NCBI GenBank assembly: GCA_016794595.1
Contig: JAEUJN010000074.1
Span: forward strand, 1 to 35,605
Source of the DNA: Kineosporiaceae bacterium
GTDB lineage: Bacteria > Actinomycetota > Actinomycetes > Actinomycetales > Kineosporiaceae
Reading direction: 5' to 3'
Length of the DNA: 35,605 bases
Shown here: positions 26,004 through 35,360 of the stretch, in pieces
Layout of the letters: each line of letters begins with the position of its first letter
Numbering within the stretch: position 1 is the first letter of the stretch
Notes under the pieces: model-generated
Told to the model about the DNA's origin: nothing
Databases searched by the model: none
Seen by the model: only the letters and a program-made list of their open reading frames with translations
Translations under genes and position numbers: made by a program

Positions 26004-28454
26004 TCAGCCACGGATGGCACCGGAGCGCCAGCCTGGGTCGCGGCCGCGCTCGTGCGCCTCAACCCACGTCGTCCCCGGCCGCAGCACGCGCGGAAGGTGC
26101 GTCGGTCCGAGGCTGGCCCAGACCTGCGGCCACGCGGCGATCTTCTCGGGGCTGGCTGTCCAGCCCGGCGGCAGCTCGCGGATTGTGATCGGGACCTTGT
26201 GAGCGCGCCGCACGATGGAGCCGAAAACGTGCGGGAGGCGGTGCATTGGCGGGCTGCCTCCGGGCGGCCACCACAGGTACGTCGGGGGTCCTTCGATGAA
26301 CCCGGTGGCGACCGAGACGAGCTTCCTCTCACCGGGGATGCGCAGGAGCCGGCCACGAGCGGCGTGCGCATCGAGCATCCGGTGCGCCCGCCCGACGGCG
26401 TCCTTGGGAACGGCCAGTCCGGCGAACGCTGTCGCGACGAGCACCGGGGCGGTGAAGCTGCGGACGCCGCCTTCGCCGGGCTCGATGGTGCGCTCAGCGG
26501 TTCGGAGCAGCTGGGCGAGGAACGCCCGGTTGGCCGGGTCGGCAAGGTCTCGCTCTGCGTGCTCAAGGTGCGAGGTCGGGCCACCCATGCCGCAGTTGTC
26601 CTCGGCTGGTGCATTCGCGTCCCCGGTGCCTACGTCACCGGGAGCGTCGCCGTCGAGGGACACCCCGGTCGGAGTTGCCTCAGCGTGCTCGCCAGCCGCA
26701 GCTGCCTGGGTGGCGTCATCGGCTGGCGGCAGGCCCAGGTACGCGGCCAGAATCGTCAGGTCGGTCGCGTACTTGATCTCCTGCCCAGCGAACAGGACCG
26801 TTTCCCGGAGCTGCTCGCTGCTGACGTCGAGGATGCGGCCGCCGACCGTCCACGTCGCGTTGAGCAGCAGGCCCGGATAGAACGCGAGGGGCCAGGTGAT
26901 CCCGCGGAGCTGGCACGGGCTGGTGTGGGCGGTGACAGGCTCGTGGAACGTCTCGTCGTCATCGAGGTCATGCCCGGGGTGTCCAAGCCGGACAGCGAGC
27001 GGCGGGGGCGCCGCCGTGAGGTGTTCGTCGTGGACGGCGCTCGGGACGGATAGCGTGCCGTCGGTCAGGTGCCGAGTTCGCAGCGCGACGGTGTACGTGA
27101 GGTGGCTGGCGGTGATGTCGAGGTCGCCGAGCAGCCCGTCGCCACGCTCGCCCTCCTCCCCCTGCTCAGGCTCGGGGAGCGGCGGAGCGCCACCGCGGTC
27201 CTCCGGTTCTGCTGTGTCCTCCCCCGCCGTGACTTCGCCGGTGCCCGCAGGTGGCGCGGCCGGTTCGGCGGCCGAGGGCTCGACCTGCGGTTCGATGGCA
27301 GGAGCGACGACGACGTCGGCGGCGGTGTTCAGGCTCGCGGCGTACCCGAGACTGAGCGGGATCCGCGGGTCGCAGTCGTCACCGGGGTCGTCCTGGCCGG
27401 GACCGACAGCACGCCACACGCCAGCACCACGGCCGGGGTCGTCGAGGCGGAGCCGGGTGACGGTGCTGTCGCTGCCGCCGGTGAGAGCCCGGTCGGTCAG
27501 GGCGGCGTTGAGCTGGGTGAGGGCGGCGATGTACCGAGTGCGCTGGATCTGACGGTCGGCGCCGAGCGCACGCAGCGCCACACCGGCGGCGGTGTACCGC
27601 AGCCCGCGCCGCCGAACACGCACGGACGTACGGACGATGTCGTCGACGTCCTCGTTCTCCAGGGTTGGGTGTGCACCGGTAGGCACGAGGTGCTCACCGA
27701 CGACCGCGAGAGCCGGCTCGTTGGCGGCGAGAGCGAGCAGCGCGTGCAGGGACGCGGCGACCGCACGGGCGGTCAGGTCCGGGTCGGTGCTCTCGAGCGC
27801 GAGCGGGACGGGCCCGCCGCCGAGACGAGCTGGGTCGGCGGCGAGCCACTGGGCGTAGGCGCGAATCGGGTCGCCGGCAACCTCCTCGGCGAGCTCGGGG
27901 TCGTGCGGCGCGTTCGCGGCGACGAGGTGGCCGTGGGCGTCGAGGACCCCGCGACGCCCGAGACGGTCCAGGGCGCGCTGCGAGTCGGGGTCGACGGGGC
28001 CGAAGACGCCGGAGTCGAGCACGGCACGCAGACGAATGTTCTCGTCGTAGGGAGCCCCGCTGCGCGGCCCGGCGAGGTCCCCGTCGTCATCGCCAACAAG
28101 GTCGTCCGCTTCGACGTGCACGACCTCGACCCAGACGGGCGTCTCGGTCCAGAGCTTCGCGATCGTGCCGGTCGGCGTGCGTTCAAGCCGCTGCTGGTCG
28201 AGGGTGACGAGCTCGTCGACGTTCAGGAACGTCTCGGTGTACGAGCGGCGGGCCAGGTCCCAGCCGTAGTGCAGCGCGTTCCACGCCACGTTCACGTGCA
28301 TCGGGCCCCGGTCGTGCACGACCGCACTCAGGTAGTCGCGGACCTGCGCGCGCAGCTCAGGGTCGAGGTCGACGAGCGCTGCTGGGCCGTTGAGCAGCTC
28401 GGCAGGGAACAGCGGAGCATCCAGACGCGGCTGCCACAGGGCGGGTGCAGTCAC
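26004..28454 (-). CDS. Unrecognised 816-aa protein, second gene of the candidate system
   Basis: I do not recognise this family. The protein has three globular-looking blocks separated by two acidic, proline/alanine-rich linkers (about residues 385-437 and 575-621). Block one contains a winged-helix-like end (RRRGLRYTAAG, about 280-290). Block two has LRGITWPLAFYPGLLLNATW, and block three ends with a tryptophan-rich, basic tail. No catalytic motif, P-loop, membrane segment or signal peptide is visible. The GTG start at 28454 overlaps the TGA of the helicase gene (GTGA, 28451-28454), so the two are translationally coupled and probably made in fixed ratio. It may be an adaptor between the helicase fusion and the STAND NTPase, but this is inference from position alone. 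Confidence 0.8.
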   Translation of the reverse strand: MTAPALWQPRLDAPLFPAELLNGPAALVDLDPELRAQVRDYLSAVVHDRGPMHVNVAWNALHYGWDLARRSYTETFLNVDELVTLDQQRLERTPTGTIAKLWTETPVWVEVVHVEADDLVGDDDGDLAGPRSGAPYDENIRLRAVLDSGVFGPVDPDSQRALDRLGRRGVLDAHGHLVAANAPHDPELAEEVAGDPIRAYAQWLAADPARLGGGPVPLALESTDPDLTARAVAASLHALLALAANEPALAVVGEHLVPTGAHPTLENEDVDDIVRTSVRVRRRGLRYTAAGVALRALGADRQIQRTRYIAALTQLNAALTDRALTGGSDSTVTRLRLDDPGRGAGVWRAVGPGQDDPGDDCDPRIPLSLGYAASLNTAADVVVAPAIEPQVEPSAAEPAAPPAGTGEVTAGEDTAEPEDRGGAPPLPEPEQGEEGERGDGLLGDLDITASHLTYTVALRTRHLTDGTLSVPSAVHDEHLTAAPPPLAVRLGHPGHDLDDDETFHEPVTAHTSPCQLRGITWPLAFYPGLLLNATWTVGGRILDVSSEQLRETVLFAGQEIKYATDLTILAAYLGLPPADDATQAAAAGEHAEATPTGVSLDGDAPGDVGTGDANAPAEDNCGMGGPTSHLEHAERDLADPANRAFLAQLLRTAERTIEPGEGGVRSFTAPVLVATAFAGLAVPKDAVGRAHRMLDAHAARGRLLRIPGERKLVSVATGFIEGPPTYLWWPPGGSPPMHRLPHVFGSIVRRAHKVPITIRELPPGWTASPEKIAAWPQVWASLGPTHLPRVLRPGTTWVEAHERGRDPGWRSGAIRG

Positions 28455-31400
28455 GGGGTCGCCGCTCCCGCGTTGGCCGCGGCGGCAGCGGCGCGCGCTG
28501 CTGCCCGAGCTGCCTTGGCCGCTTCGACGTCAAGGTGCCGTTGCAGGCGGAAGACGCCGGTGCCGTCGTCGACGACGACCCCGCGGGCAGTAAGCCGGTC
28601 GAGACTGGCGGTGACGTCGTCGACCTTCAGGGCCGGGTCCGCGCCACGCAGGCGGTGGTACAGCAGCTGCGGCCACAGAGGGCGGCGCGTGCCAGACTTG
28701 AGGCTGAAGTAGGAGTCGCCGCCCTTGAGGACGAGCGCCATCATCCCGGCGCTCAGGCCACCCTTGAGGTCCCAGAGCAGGGTACGGACCTGCTCGTCGA
28801 GACGGGCGAGCCGATGCGGCGCGTCCCGCGCGATCCGCGGTCGAGGGCGCGGCGTGAGGACCGCATCGAGGAGGGCGGGGCGACGTTCCTTCCCACCGCC
28901 CAGGACACCCCAGCACGCCGAGCAGCGGCACACCGGTCCGGCCGCGCAGATGCCCGGGTCGGTCGTCGCCAGGTAGGAGGCGAACCCGGCGTTGAGGCAG
29001 CCCGTGGAGGCGAGGAAGCCGCGGAGGGCGGCGAGCTCGTCACGGGCGCGGCTGCGGTGAGCGCTGACCCGGCGGGTGTACCCAGCCGGCAGCACGGCCG
29101 CGGTCCCGGCGGGCACGGCGAGGCACGTGTGGGTGCGGCCACGGCACGGGGCCTGGCTGACGTCGAGCCAGCCGCGGTCGTGCATCGCGGCGAGCAGGTT
29201 CCACGTCGCGCCGGGGTCGTCCGCGAGCGCGGCCCAGTCAGGGTTGCTGCTCAGGGTCGCGTGCGCGTCGCCGATCGGGATGACGCCGCGGGGCTGACCG
29301 GCGGCGACGGCCAGAGCCGCGGCGACGAGCTGGGCGCTGTCGGGGTCGTCCGGGGTGCGTTCGCCAGTCAGGACAGCGACACGGATCGGATGGTCGCCGC
29401 GATCGTCGAGCACACCGTCGGCGGAGAGGGCGGCGACGGCACGCATCACGCCGGTCCGGTACGACTCGGCCGTCCCGGCACGACGTGCCTGAGTGGCGGA
29501 GACGGCACCGGTGTTGACGTCGTCGACGAGGCAGTCGGTAGCGAGCCGGTCGACGTCGAGGCCGAACGTGCCCCCACTCGGACCGGTGACGCTCACGGCG
29601 GTGCGCATCAGCCGGGTCCCGATGCGGTGCATCGTCGCGATGGACAGGCCGAGGTCGGCGAAGAACGCGACCGTCCGCAAGCTCCTGCCCGTGGCGAGGG
29701 TGATACCCGTCGCCGGCTCGCCGTCACGCCCGGCGCGGCCCAGCTGCTGGTAGAGCGCGGCAAGGTCGGTCGGCGGTGAGACGGCCGTGACGCACCGGAT
29801 GTCGGCGCGGTTCACGCCGAGACCGAACGCGCTCGTCGCAACGACGATCATGGGCGCGTACCCGTCCTCTTCCTGCGCTGGTGCTTCACGGAAGGTGAAC
29901 GCGACGCTCTGCTTCTCCGCCTCGCTCAGGCGGGAGTGGAACCGGAGGACGCGAGCGCTGCCGGTGTCACCGACGTACGCGCGAAGCGCGGCGGCGAGCG
30001 CGTCGACCTCACGGATGGTGAGGCAGTAGAGGATCGTGTGACCGTCGAGGTTGTCGACGATCCGCTCGACGAGACCGGCGAGGGCGATAGGGCCGCCGGC
30101 GCCGACGGCGAAAGTCCGCTTGTACAGGGCAAGGGTCGTGCGTAGCGGGTTCGCGGCGGCGTACGCGAACGTGTCCGGGTCGGTGTGGGACCGACCGGGA
30201 GGTACGCCGCTGCCGTCATCGCCGGCGGGCAGCGGCACGAGGCCGAACAGCCCGGCGCGCAGCCCGTCGAGGACGGACCGGGTCGCGGTCGCGGTGACGG
30301 CGGTGAGCGGCAGGCCGTAGTTAGTGCGCAGCCGCCGCAGGTACTGCTCGAGGCGTCGGAAGCTGGGGCGGAAGTCGTCGCCCCACTGCACGAACGTGTG
30401 GGCTTCGTCGACGGCGATGCGGGTGACGATGCCAGCCTTGACGGCCTGCTCGACGACTTCCTGCATCCGGCGCTGACAGAGGCGTTCGGGTGAGAGGTAC
30501 ACAAGCTTGATGCCGTGGTCGGCAGCGCCAGTGAGTTGGTCGGCGACCTCGGTCTTGCCGAGGCGGCTGACGGACTCGACCATCGGTGCGACGAGAGCGC
30601 GGACTGCCCCGCCGATGGTGCGGTTCAGCTCGAGGGCCTGGTCGGTCATCAGGGCGACGAGCGGGCTGATCACGAGCGTGACGCCCGGGGTGGCTAAGGC
30701 GGGGAGCTGGAACGTGTAGCTCTTGCCGAAGCCGGTCGGGAGTACGGCGAGGACGTCGTGGCCGCGGGCCGCAGCGTCGATGACTTTCTTCTGCTGGTCC
30801 TTGAGGACGAGCGGGGTGTCGCTCAGGTTGAGCAGGCCCCCGATCTCGGCGCTGCGGTTCACGATCGTCTCGGCGAGCGTGTCCAAGCTCGGATCGCTCG
30901 CGCGCAGTCCGGTCATCTCGGCCGGGGTGAGGGCCAGACGCCGGATCTTGCGGGTCTGGGGCAGGACGGTGTGCTCGTCGAGCGCATCGGGGGTCGTCAG
31001 CTGGGCCGCGCGGGCCGGGTACAAAGCGCCTTGGATGGCGAGGAAGTCCCAGATGCGCTGCCAGCCGTCGGCCATCGTGACGATGTTTCCGCCGCACGGC
31101 TCACCTGTGGTCGGGTCGGCAACGTGCAGGCCCGGTTCGAGGCTCTCGAGGAAGATGCGCCGGTACGTGCGACGCTGGCGGGTGTCGCCGGCGAGCTTGC
31201 GGTCGCTGATGACGATGACGCCGGTGTGGTCGTCGGACCGGACGAGGCGCCCGACGGCTTGGCGCAGGTCGACGGCGGCGAGCGGCAGGTAGTACGTCTC
31301 GGTCGCGATCAGGTCGGGGTCGTCAGCTCCTGCTTCAGCGGCGGCTGCGGCGATCGCGGCACGGCGAGCGGCGACGACGGGATCGTCGGCCGACGCGAAC

Positions 31401-34400
31401 GGGAGCTTGTTGATCCAAACGAGCTTGAGGCGCGCAGCGGGCTGGATGTCGACACCTGCCCAGAGGCCCTTGGTGCCGATAGTGATGCCACCGCGGGCGC
31501 TGAGGTACTCGGCAGCCCGGCGGTTCCCGAGCAGCCCAGCGGCGTGCACGGGCACCGCGGTGCGGCCGGTGGCGGCGGCATCGGCGACGAGGCTCTGGAC
31601 GAGCTGTTCGGCTATCGCTGCGGCGCTGTTGCGGGCGGTCGTCAGGACAAGCGCGCCGCCGGCGAGGGCGACCTGACCTGTGGCGGGGTCGATGGCGCCG
31701 GCCGGGTCGGGAACGGTGATCTCGCGGGCGAAGCCCGTGAGCTGGTGCGCGGTAGTCGCAACCGCGGCCTTGCTGTGCTCGGACCAGGACGGATAGTCGC
31801 TGAACGCGACGAGCCGGGCCTGACGGGCCAGGTCGAACGGTGTCGTGAGCGTGGCGGTCTTGAGGTCGTGCAGGCCGAGGCGGCGCTTGAGGTACTCCCA
31901 GCCTCCGGCGACGGTCAGGGTCGCGGAGGTGAGGAACGTGCGGGCGAAGACGCTGCGGAACCGCAGCCAGTCGTGGTCGATCTGCAGCTCGACCGGCGAT
32001 GACTGCACCGTGGCGGCGTACTCGCGCCAGCTCTCAGCCGGTGCATCGGCGCTCTCCTCGACGACGTACACGACCCGGTTGCCGAGCGCGATCAGCTGCG
32101 ACGCGATCTGCTGCGCCGGATCCGGCTCCGCGTCGTCCCCCACGTCGCCGTCCATCACGTCAGCCGCAACCCCGTCGACGTACAGCGTGTCGTCGCCGTT
32201 CTCGTCGGGGTCCTCGGCGGTGACATCACCAGCCTCGGTGTCCTCGGCGTCGAGCGCAACCGGGTCGGCGGCAGGGTCTGCGTCGTCGGCACCAGCCTGC
32301 TGGCCGCTGTCGGTCACGGCCACGGCGGCTGCGGGAGCGGGTGTGGCGGCAGTGACGCGGCCGCCGGTGGCGGCGGCGGGGGTGGTGTCTCCGAGGAGGC
32401 GCTTGGCGTGTTCGATGATCGTGCGTGCGGCCTCTTCGAGAGCTCTCAGGCGCATCGCGAGCATCTTCGTGCGTTCCTGCGCGTACCAGTCGAGCGCACG
32501 ACCGCCTGAGCTGCCGAGGTACGCCCAGAGGGCGGCGCTGAGCTCTCCGACGACGATTGCCGTCTGCCCGACGAGGTGAGCGACGGCCCGGGCGCGGTCC
32601 TCGCCGTGGTCGGCGCCGAACGGGGACGCGAGCGTCGCGACGCGACCGGGTCCGCTGCTGCCGAGCGGGCTGCTGGAGCGGACGTCGAGCAGGGTGCTGA
32701 TCGCCTTGGGGAGCTGCTCGGCGCTGCAGTGCATCCGGAGCGCGTCGACGCATTCGACGACACGGGCGTGCTCCGCTCCGGCACCCGGATGTGCCGCGAG
32801 CCAGCTGCTCGCGGTTTGTAGGCAGCCTTCGAGCTCGGCGAGGTCGACAGTGGGGGTGAGCGCGTCAGTGGCGGCGCCTTCGAGGGTGTGGGCCTCGTCG
32901 ATGAGCAGCAGCGTGTCCGGGCCTGTCGTCCCGAAGTCGTCCAGGTGGGACAGCAGCAGGGCGTGGTTGGCCAGGACGAGGCGGTGCCCGCCGAGGGCGT
33001 CGACGACGGTGTCGGTCAGCTCGGCGAGGCCGGGGGCGGTGGAGTACTCGCCCTGGCTCTGGCTCACCGTGCTCAGGTGCGACCCGAAGCGGTCAGGGAA
33101 GTACTCGCCGAGGAACACGGGCAGGTCGGCGCTGTCGACGCTGCGGGCCGACCACTGCTCCAGGGCCGTCGTCGCGTGATGGAGACGAAGGACGATGGTC
33201 GCGAGGAGTTCGCCGTATTCGGGGTGGTCGGCGTACCCGATCCGAGCGCCACGCCGCCGGCGCCGCCGGGTGTCGTCCGTTGCCGCCTGGCTCGTGTCGG
33301 CGAGCGCAGTGACGAGTGAGCGTAGCGAGAGGCGATTGCTAGCTCCCTTGACGACGTCGGCGAGGTCGAGCAGGCCGGGGACGGCATCACCGAGGCGGTA
33401 CACGTCCTTGGCGAGCTGTGCCTGTAGCTGGCGCGTATGCGTAGCGATGACGACGCGGTGGGCGGGGTCAGCGGCGAGATGGTCGAGGGCGACGGCGAGA
33501 ACGGCGAGGCTCTTGCCCGTGCCCGTCGAGGCTTCGATCGCTCCATCGCTGTCGGGCAGCCAGTCGTGCAGGAGCTCGGCCATCTGCTCCTGAGCCGGGC
33601 GCGGGGCGACCGTGCCAGGGCTCACGACCTGCGCGAGCCGATGCGGGCTTGTGCGGCCGCCCTTCTTCAGGTCCGGCGGGACGGTGAGCGTGCCGGTGCC
33701 GGGCAGCACGCCGCCGCTCGGGTCGCGGCGCAGCGGCAGGTGACCGAGCGCTTCGTTGAGCGCGTTCGCGGTCTGGGTGTCGTCAAGAGCGGACGCTGTG
33801 GGGGCGAGACCGCCGGCGGCGAGCTCGCGGATGAGCCGCCACGCGATGCTGCGGTTGGTGGTCGCGTCGAGCATGCCGCGCATCTGGCCAGGGAGCGCAG
33901 CGTGCGCTGCCGCTGCTGTGCGCAGAAGTCGGGCGGTGAGCTCGGCGTCGTGCGCAGCGTCGTGCCAGCTCAGGCCGGTGCGGTCAACACCCACTTCTTC
34001 GGCGAGCTCGGCGAGACGGTGGCTGCGCTTGGGGAATGGCCAGGTCGACAGCGCCAGGTAGTAGGCGTCAACCCGCACACCACTCGGATGGGAGAGGCCG
34101 ACGCGGTCGCTGGCGGCGTCGAGGAGGGGGAAGTCAACGCCGATGCCGTTGTACGCGACGAGGACGTCCGCGTCTGCGCAGTAGTCGCGGAAGCGTTCGA
34201 GGGCATCGGTCATCGGGATGCCGTCGGCTTCGACGCGGGCACGGGCGTGGGGGCTGCGGAGCTCAACGACCCAGTCGTCACTGGGCAGCGACACGTACTG
34301 GTCGAACGAGCCGCCAGTCGCCCAGGCAGTGTCGGCGGAGAGTTTGACGGCGCCGATCTGCCAGATGCGTGCGTCCCGGTACTCAGGGGCGTTGGGGTCT

Positions 34401-34723
34401 AGACGTACGACGCTCTCGACATCGACGACAACGGCGCGCAGCGGGCGGTCCTCGACCGCGACGAGGTCGTCGGGGTCCGGAGAGGTCGTGGTGCTTGGGT
34501 CGCTGCTGGTCTGGGGCGGGAGGGTGACAGCAGCGTCGACGATGTGGAGCAGCCCGGCCGCCGCGGCGGTCGTGATCTCAGCGGTGATGATCTCGGCGGG
34601 GACGAGCGGCATCTTCCGCTTGAGACGCGTCAGCAGCGTCGGCAGGGGCAGCGGGGTGTCGCTGCCGTCAAGCTCTGCTGCGACCGCCGTGAGGATCTGG
34701 CGGGTTCGGGGGCTCACGTCCAC
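28451..34723 (-). CDS. DEDDh exonuclease / DinG-like helicase / RecQ-like helicase fusion
   Basis: The 2090-residue protein joins three enzymes. Residues about 95-270 are a DEDDh 3'-5' exonuclease with D101 and E103 (DVES), D197 (NGIGVD), and H254 with D259. Residues about 370-1200 are a DinG/XPD-type helicase: Walker A ASTGTGKS to 405, DEAH 609-612, and a late QAVGRLVR motif; it has no cysteine between Walker A and DEAH, so no iron-sulphur cluster. Residues about 1310-1720 are a RecQ-like helicase: PTGFGKS 1329-1335, DEAH 1439-1442, TATAT, and QQLGRAGRDG 1659-1668. A cysteine-rich zinc-like patch (about 1905-1935) and a winged-helix-like tail follow. Exonuclease-DinG fusions occur in Gram-positive bacteria; adding RecQ in one chain is unusual. 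The start is GTG at 34723, with only a weak ribosome binding site. It is the first gene of the operon. All core catalytic residues appear intact. Confidence 0.92.
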   Translation of the reverse strand: MDVSPRTRQILTAVAAELDGSDTPLPLPTLLTRLKRKMPLVPAEIITAEITTAAAAGLLHIVDAAVTLPPQTSSDPSTTTSPDPDDLVAVEDRPLRAVVVDVESVVRLDPNAPEYRDARIWQIGAVKLSADTAWATGGSFDQYVSLPSDDWVVELRSPHARARVEADGIPMTDALERFRDYCADADVLVAYNGIGVDFPLLDAASDRVGLSHPSGVRVDAYYLALSTWPFPKRSHRLAELAEEVGVDRTGLSWHDAAHDAELTARLLRTAAAAHAALPGQMRGMLDATTNRSIAWRLIRELAAGGLAPTASALDDTQTANALNEALGHLPLRRDPSGGVLPGTGTLTVPPDLKKGGRTSPHRLAQVVSPGTVAPRPAQEQMAELLHDWLPDSDGAIEASTGTGKSLAVLAVALDHLAADPAHRVVIATHTRQLQAQLAKDVYRLGDAVPGLLDLADVVKGASNRLSLRSLVTALADTSQAATDDTRRRRRRGARIGYADHPEYGELLATIVLRLHHATTALEQWSARSVDSADLPVFLGEYFPDRFGSHLSTVSQSQGEYSTAPGLAELTDTVVDALGGHRLVLANHALLLSHLDDFGTTGPDTLLLIDEAHTLEGAATDALTPTVDLAELEGCLQTASSWLAAHPGAGAEHARVVECVDALRMHCSAEQLPKAISTLLDVRSSSPLGSSGPGRVATLASPFGADHGEDRARAVAHLVGQTAIVVGELSAALWAYLGSSGGRALDWYAQERTKMLAMRLRALEEAARTIIEHAKRLLGDTTPAAATGGRVTAATPAPAAAVAVTDSGQQAGADDADPAADPVALDAEDTEAGDVTAEDPDENGDDTLYVDGVAADVMDGDVGDDAEPDPAQQIASQLIALGNRVVYVVEESADAPAESWREYAATVQSSPVELQIDHDWLRFRSVFARTFLTSATLTVAGGWEYLKRRLGLHDLKTATLTTPFDLARQARLVAFSDYPSWSEHSKAAVATTAHQLTGFAREITVPDPAGAIDPATGQVALAGGALVLTTARNSAAAIAEQLVQSLVADAAATGRTAVPVHAAGLLGNRRAAEYLSARGGITIGTKGLWAGVDIQPAARLKLVWINKLPFASADDPVVAARRAAIAAAAAEAGADDPDLIATETYYLPLAAVDLRQAVGRLVRSDDHTGVIVISDRKLAGDTRQRRTYRRIFLESLEPGLHVADPTTGEPCGGNIVTMADGWQRIWDFLAIQGALYPARAAQLTTPDALDEHTVLPQTRKIRRLALTPAEMTGLRASDPSLDTLAETIVNRSAEIGGLLNLSDTPLVLKDQQKKVIDAAARGHDVLAVLPTGFGKSYTFQLPALATPGVTLVISPLVALMTDQALELNRTIGGAVRALVAPMVESVSRLGKTEVADQLTGAADHGIKLVYLSPERLCQRRMQEVVEQAVKAGIVTRIAVDEAHTFVQWGDDFRPSFRRLEQYLRRLRTNYGLPLTAVTATATRSVLDGLRAGLFGLVPLPAGDDGSGVPPGRSHTDPDTFAYAAANPLRTTLALYKRTFAVGAGGPIALAGLVERIVDNLDGHTILYCLTIREVDALAAALRAYVGDTGSARVLRFHSRLSEAEKQSVAFTFREAPAQEEDGYAPMIVVATSAFGLGVNRADIRCVTAVSPPTDLAALYQQLGRAGRDGEPATGITLATGRSLRTVAFFADLGLSIATMHRIGTRLMRTAVSVTGPSGGTFGLDVDRLATDCLVDDVNTGAVSATQARRAGTAESYRTGVMRAVAALSADGVLDDRGDHPIRVAVLTGERTPDDPDSAQLVAAALAVAAGQPRGVIPIGDAHATLSSNPDWAALADDPGATWNLLAAMHDRGWLDVSQAPCRGRTHTCLAVPAGTAAVLPAGYTRRVSAHRSRARDELAALRGFLASTGCLNAGFASYLATTDPGICAAGPVCRCSACWGVLGGGKERRPALLDAVLTPRPRPRIARDAPHRLARLDEQVRTLLWDLKGGLSAGMMALVLKGGDSYFSLKSGTRRPLWPQLLYHRLRGADPALKVDDVTASLDRLTARGVVVDDGTGVFRLQRHLDVEAAKAARAAARAAAAAANAGAATP

Positions 34724-34766
34724 GTTCTCGTCGCGGTCCTCTACTCGGGTAGCCGCGGCCGCGGCA

Positions 34767-34782
34767 TGTCACATCCTGTCAC
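34767..34782. promoter_or_regulatory. Two TGTCAC direct repeats 10 bp apart before the helicase gene
   Basis: TGTCAC occurs at 34767-34772 and 34777-34782, exactly one helical turn apart and 44-59 bp upstream of the helicase GTG. On the transcribed strand this reads GTGACA-GGAT-GTGACA. Direct repeats with this spacing and position often bind a regulator, but two hexamers are weak evidence. Confidence 0.3.
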
Positions 34783-35360
34783 CGGCGACCGACACTACGA
34801 GGCCATTCGCCAGTTGAAGGACGGATGCACAGCCCACCGCGAAGACCGCCCAGTGCCAGCAGCTGATCCCCATCGCCCCGACCAACAGCCGCGCGCACGC
34901 CGTTCTCGACCTCATGCACCTGCCGCACGTGTCTCCTGGCGGAAGGACCACGCCGTCGTCTCCGGGTTGGCCACGGCAAGGAGCGGGTAGCCGCACCTGA
35001 GACGCGGCGAATGGCCCGACTGACCCGCAAGTCTGGTTGGACAGGTGGTGGGGCCAGCTGACGCCGAGCTGCTCGAGCTGGCGCACCAGCGGCAGCCGGT
35101 CGCCGAAGTGCTCGCGCCGCCGTAGGACCAGCCGAGGGTCGCCAGCCTCACGCAGGCTGGCCCTTCGTCGAGGCCCGCCGGCCCGCTCGACCGCTGGGTG
35201 CGGAAGTCTCCGCTTGACCTCGGTCGGTTTGCACCGATGCGCGTCGCGCCGCATGTCCCTGGTGCCGTCAGACGCCACGTCATCCGCGCGCTGCCTGGTT
35301 GGCCCGACGCCCGGCTGTCCGGACGCTGTCCGGACGACGCGGCCGCGCTCGTTGGGATAA

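Noticed and set aside
20005-34723. Calling the three-gene operon Druantia, DISARM or Shango
   Set aside because: No DUF1998 helicase, methyltransferase, phospholipase D or TerB domain is seen; the helicase is an exonuclease-DinG-RecQ fusion instead.
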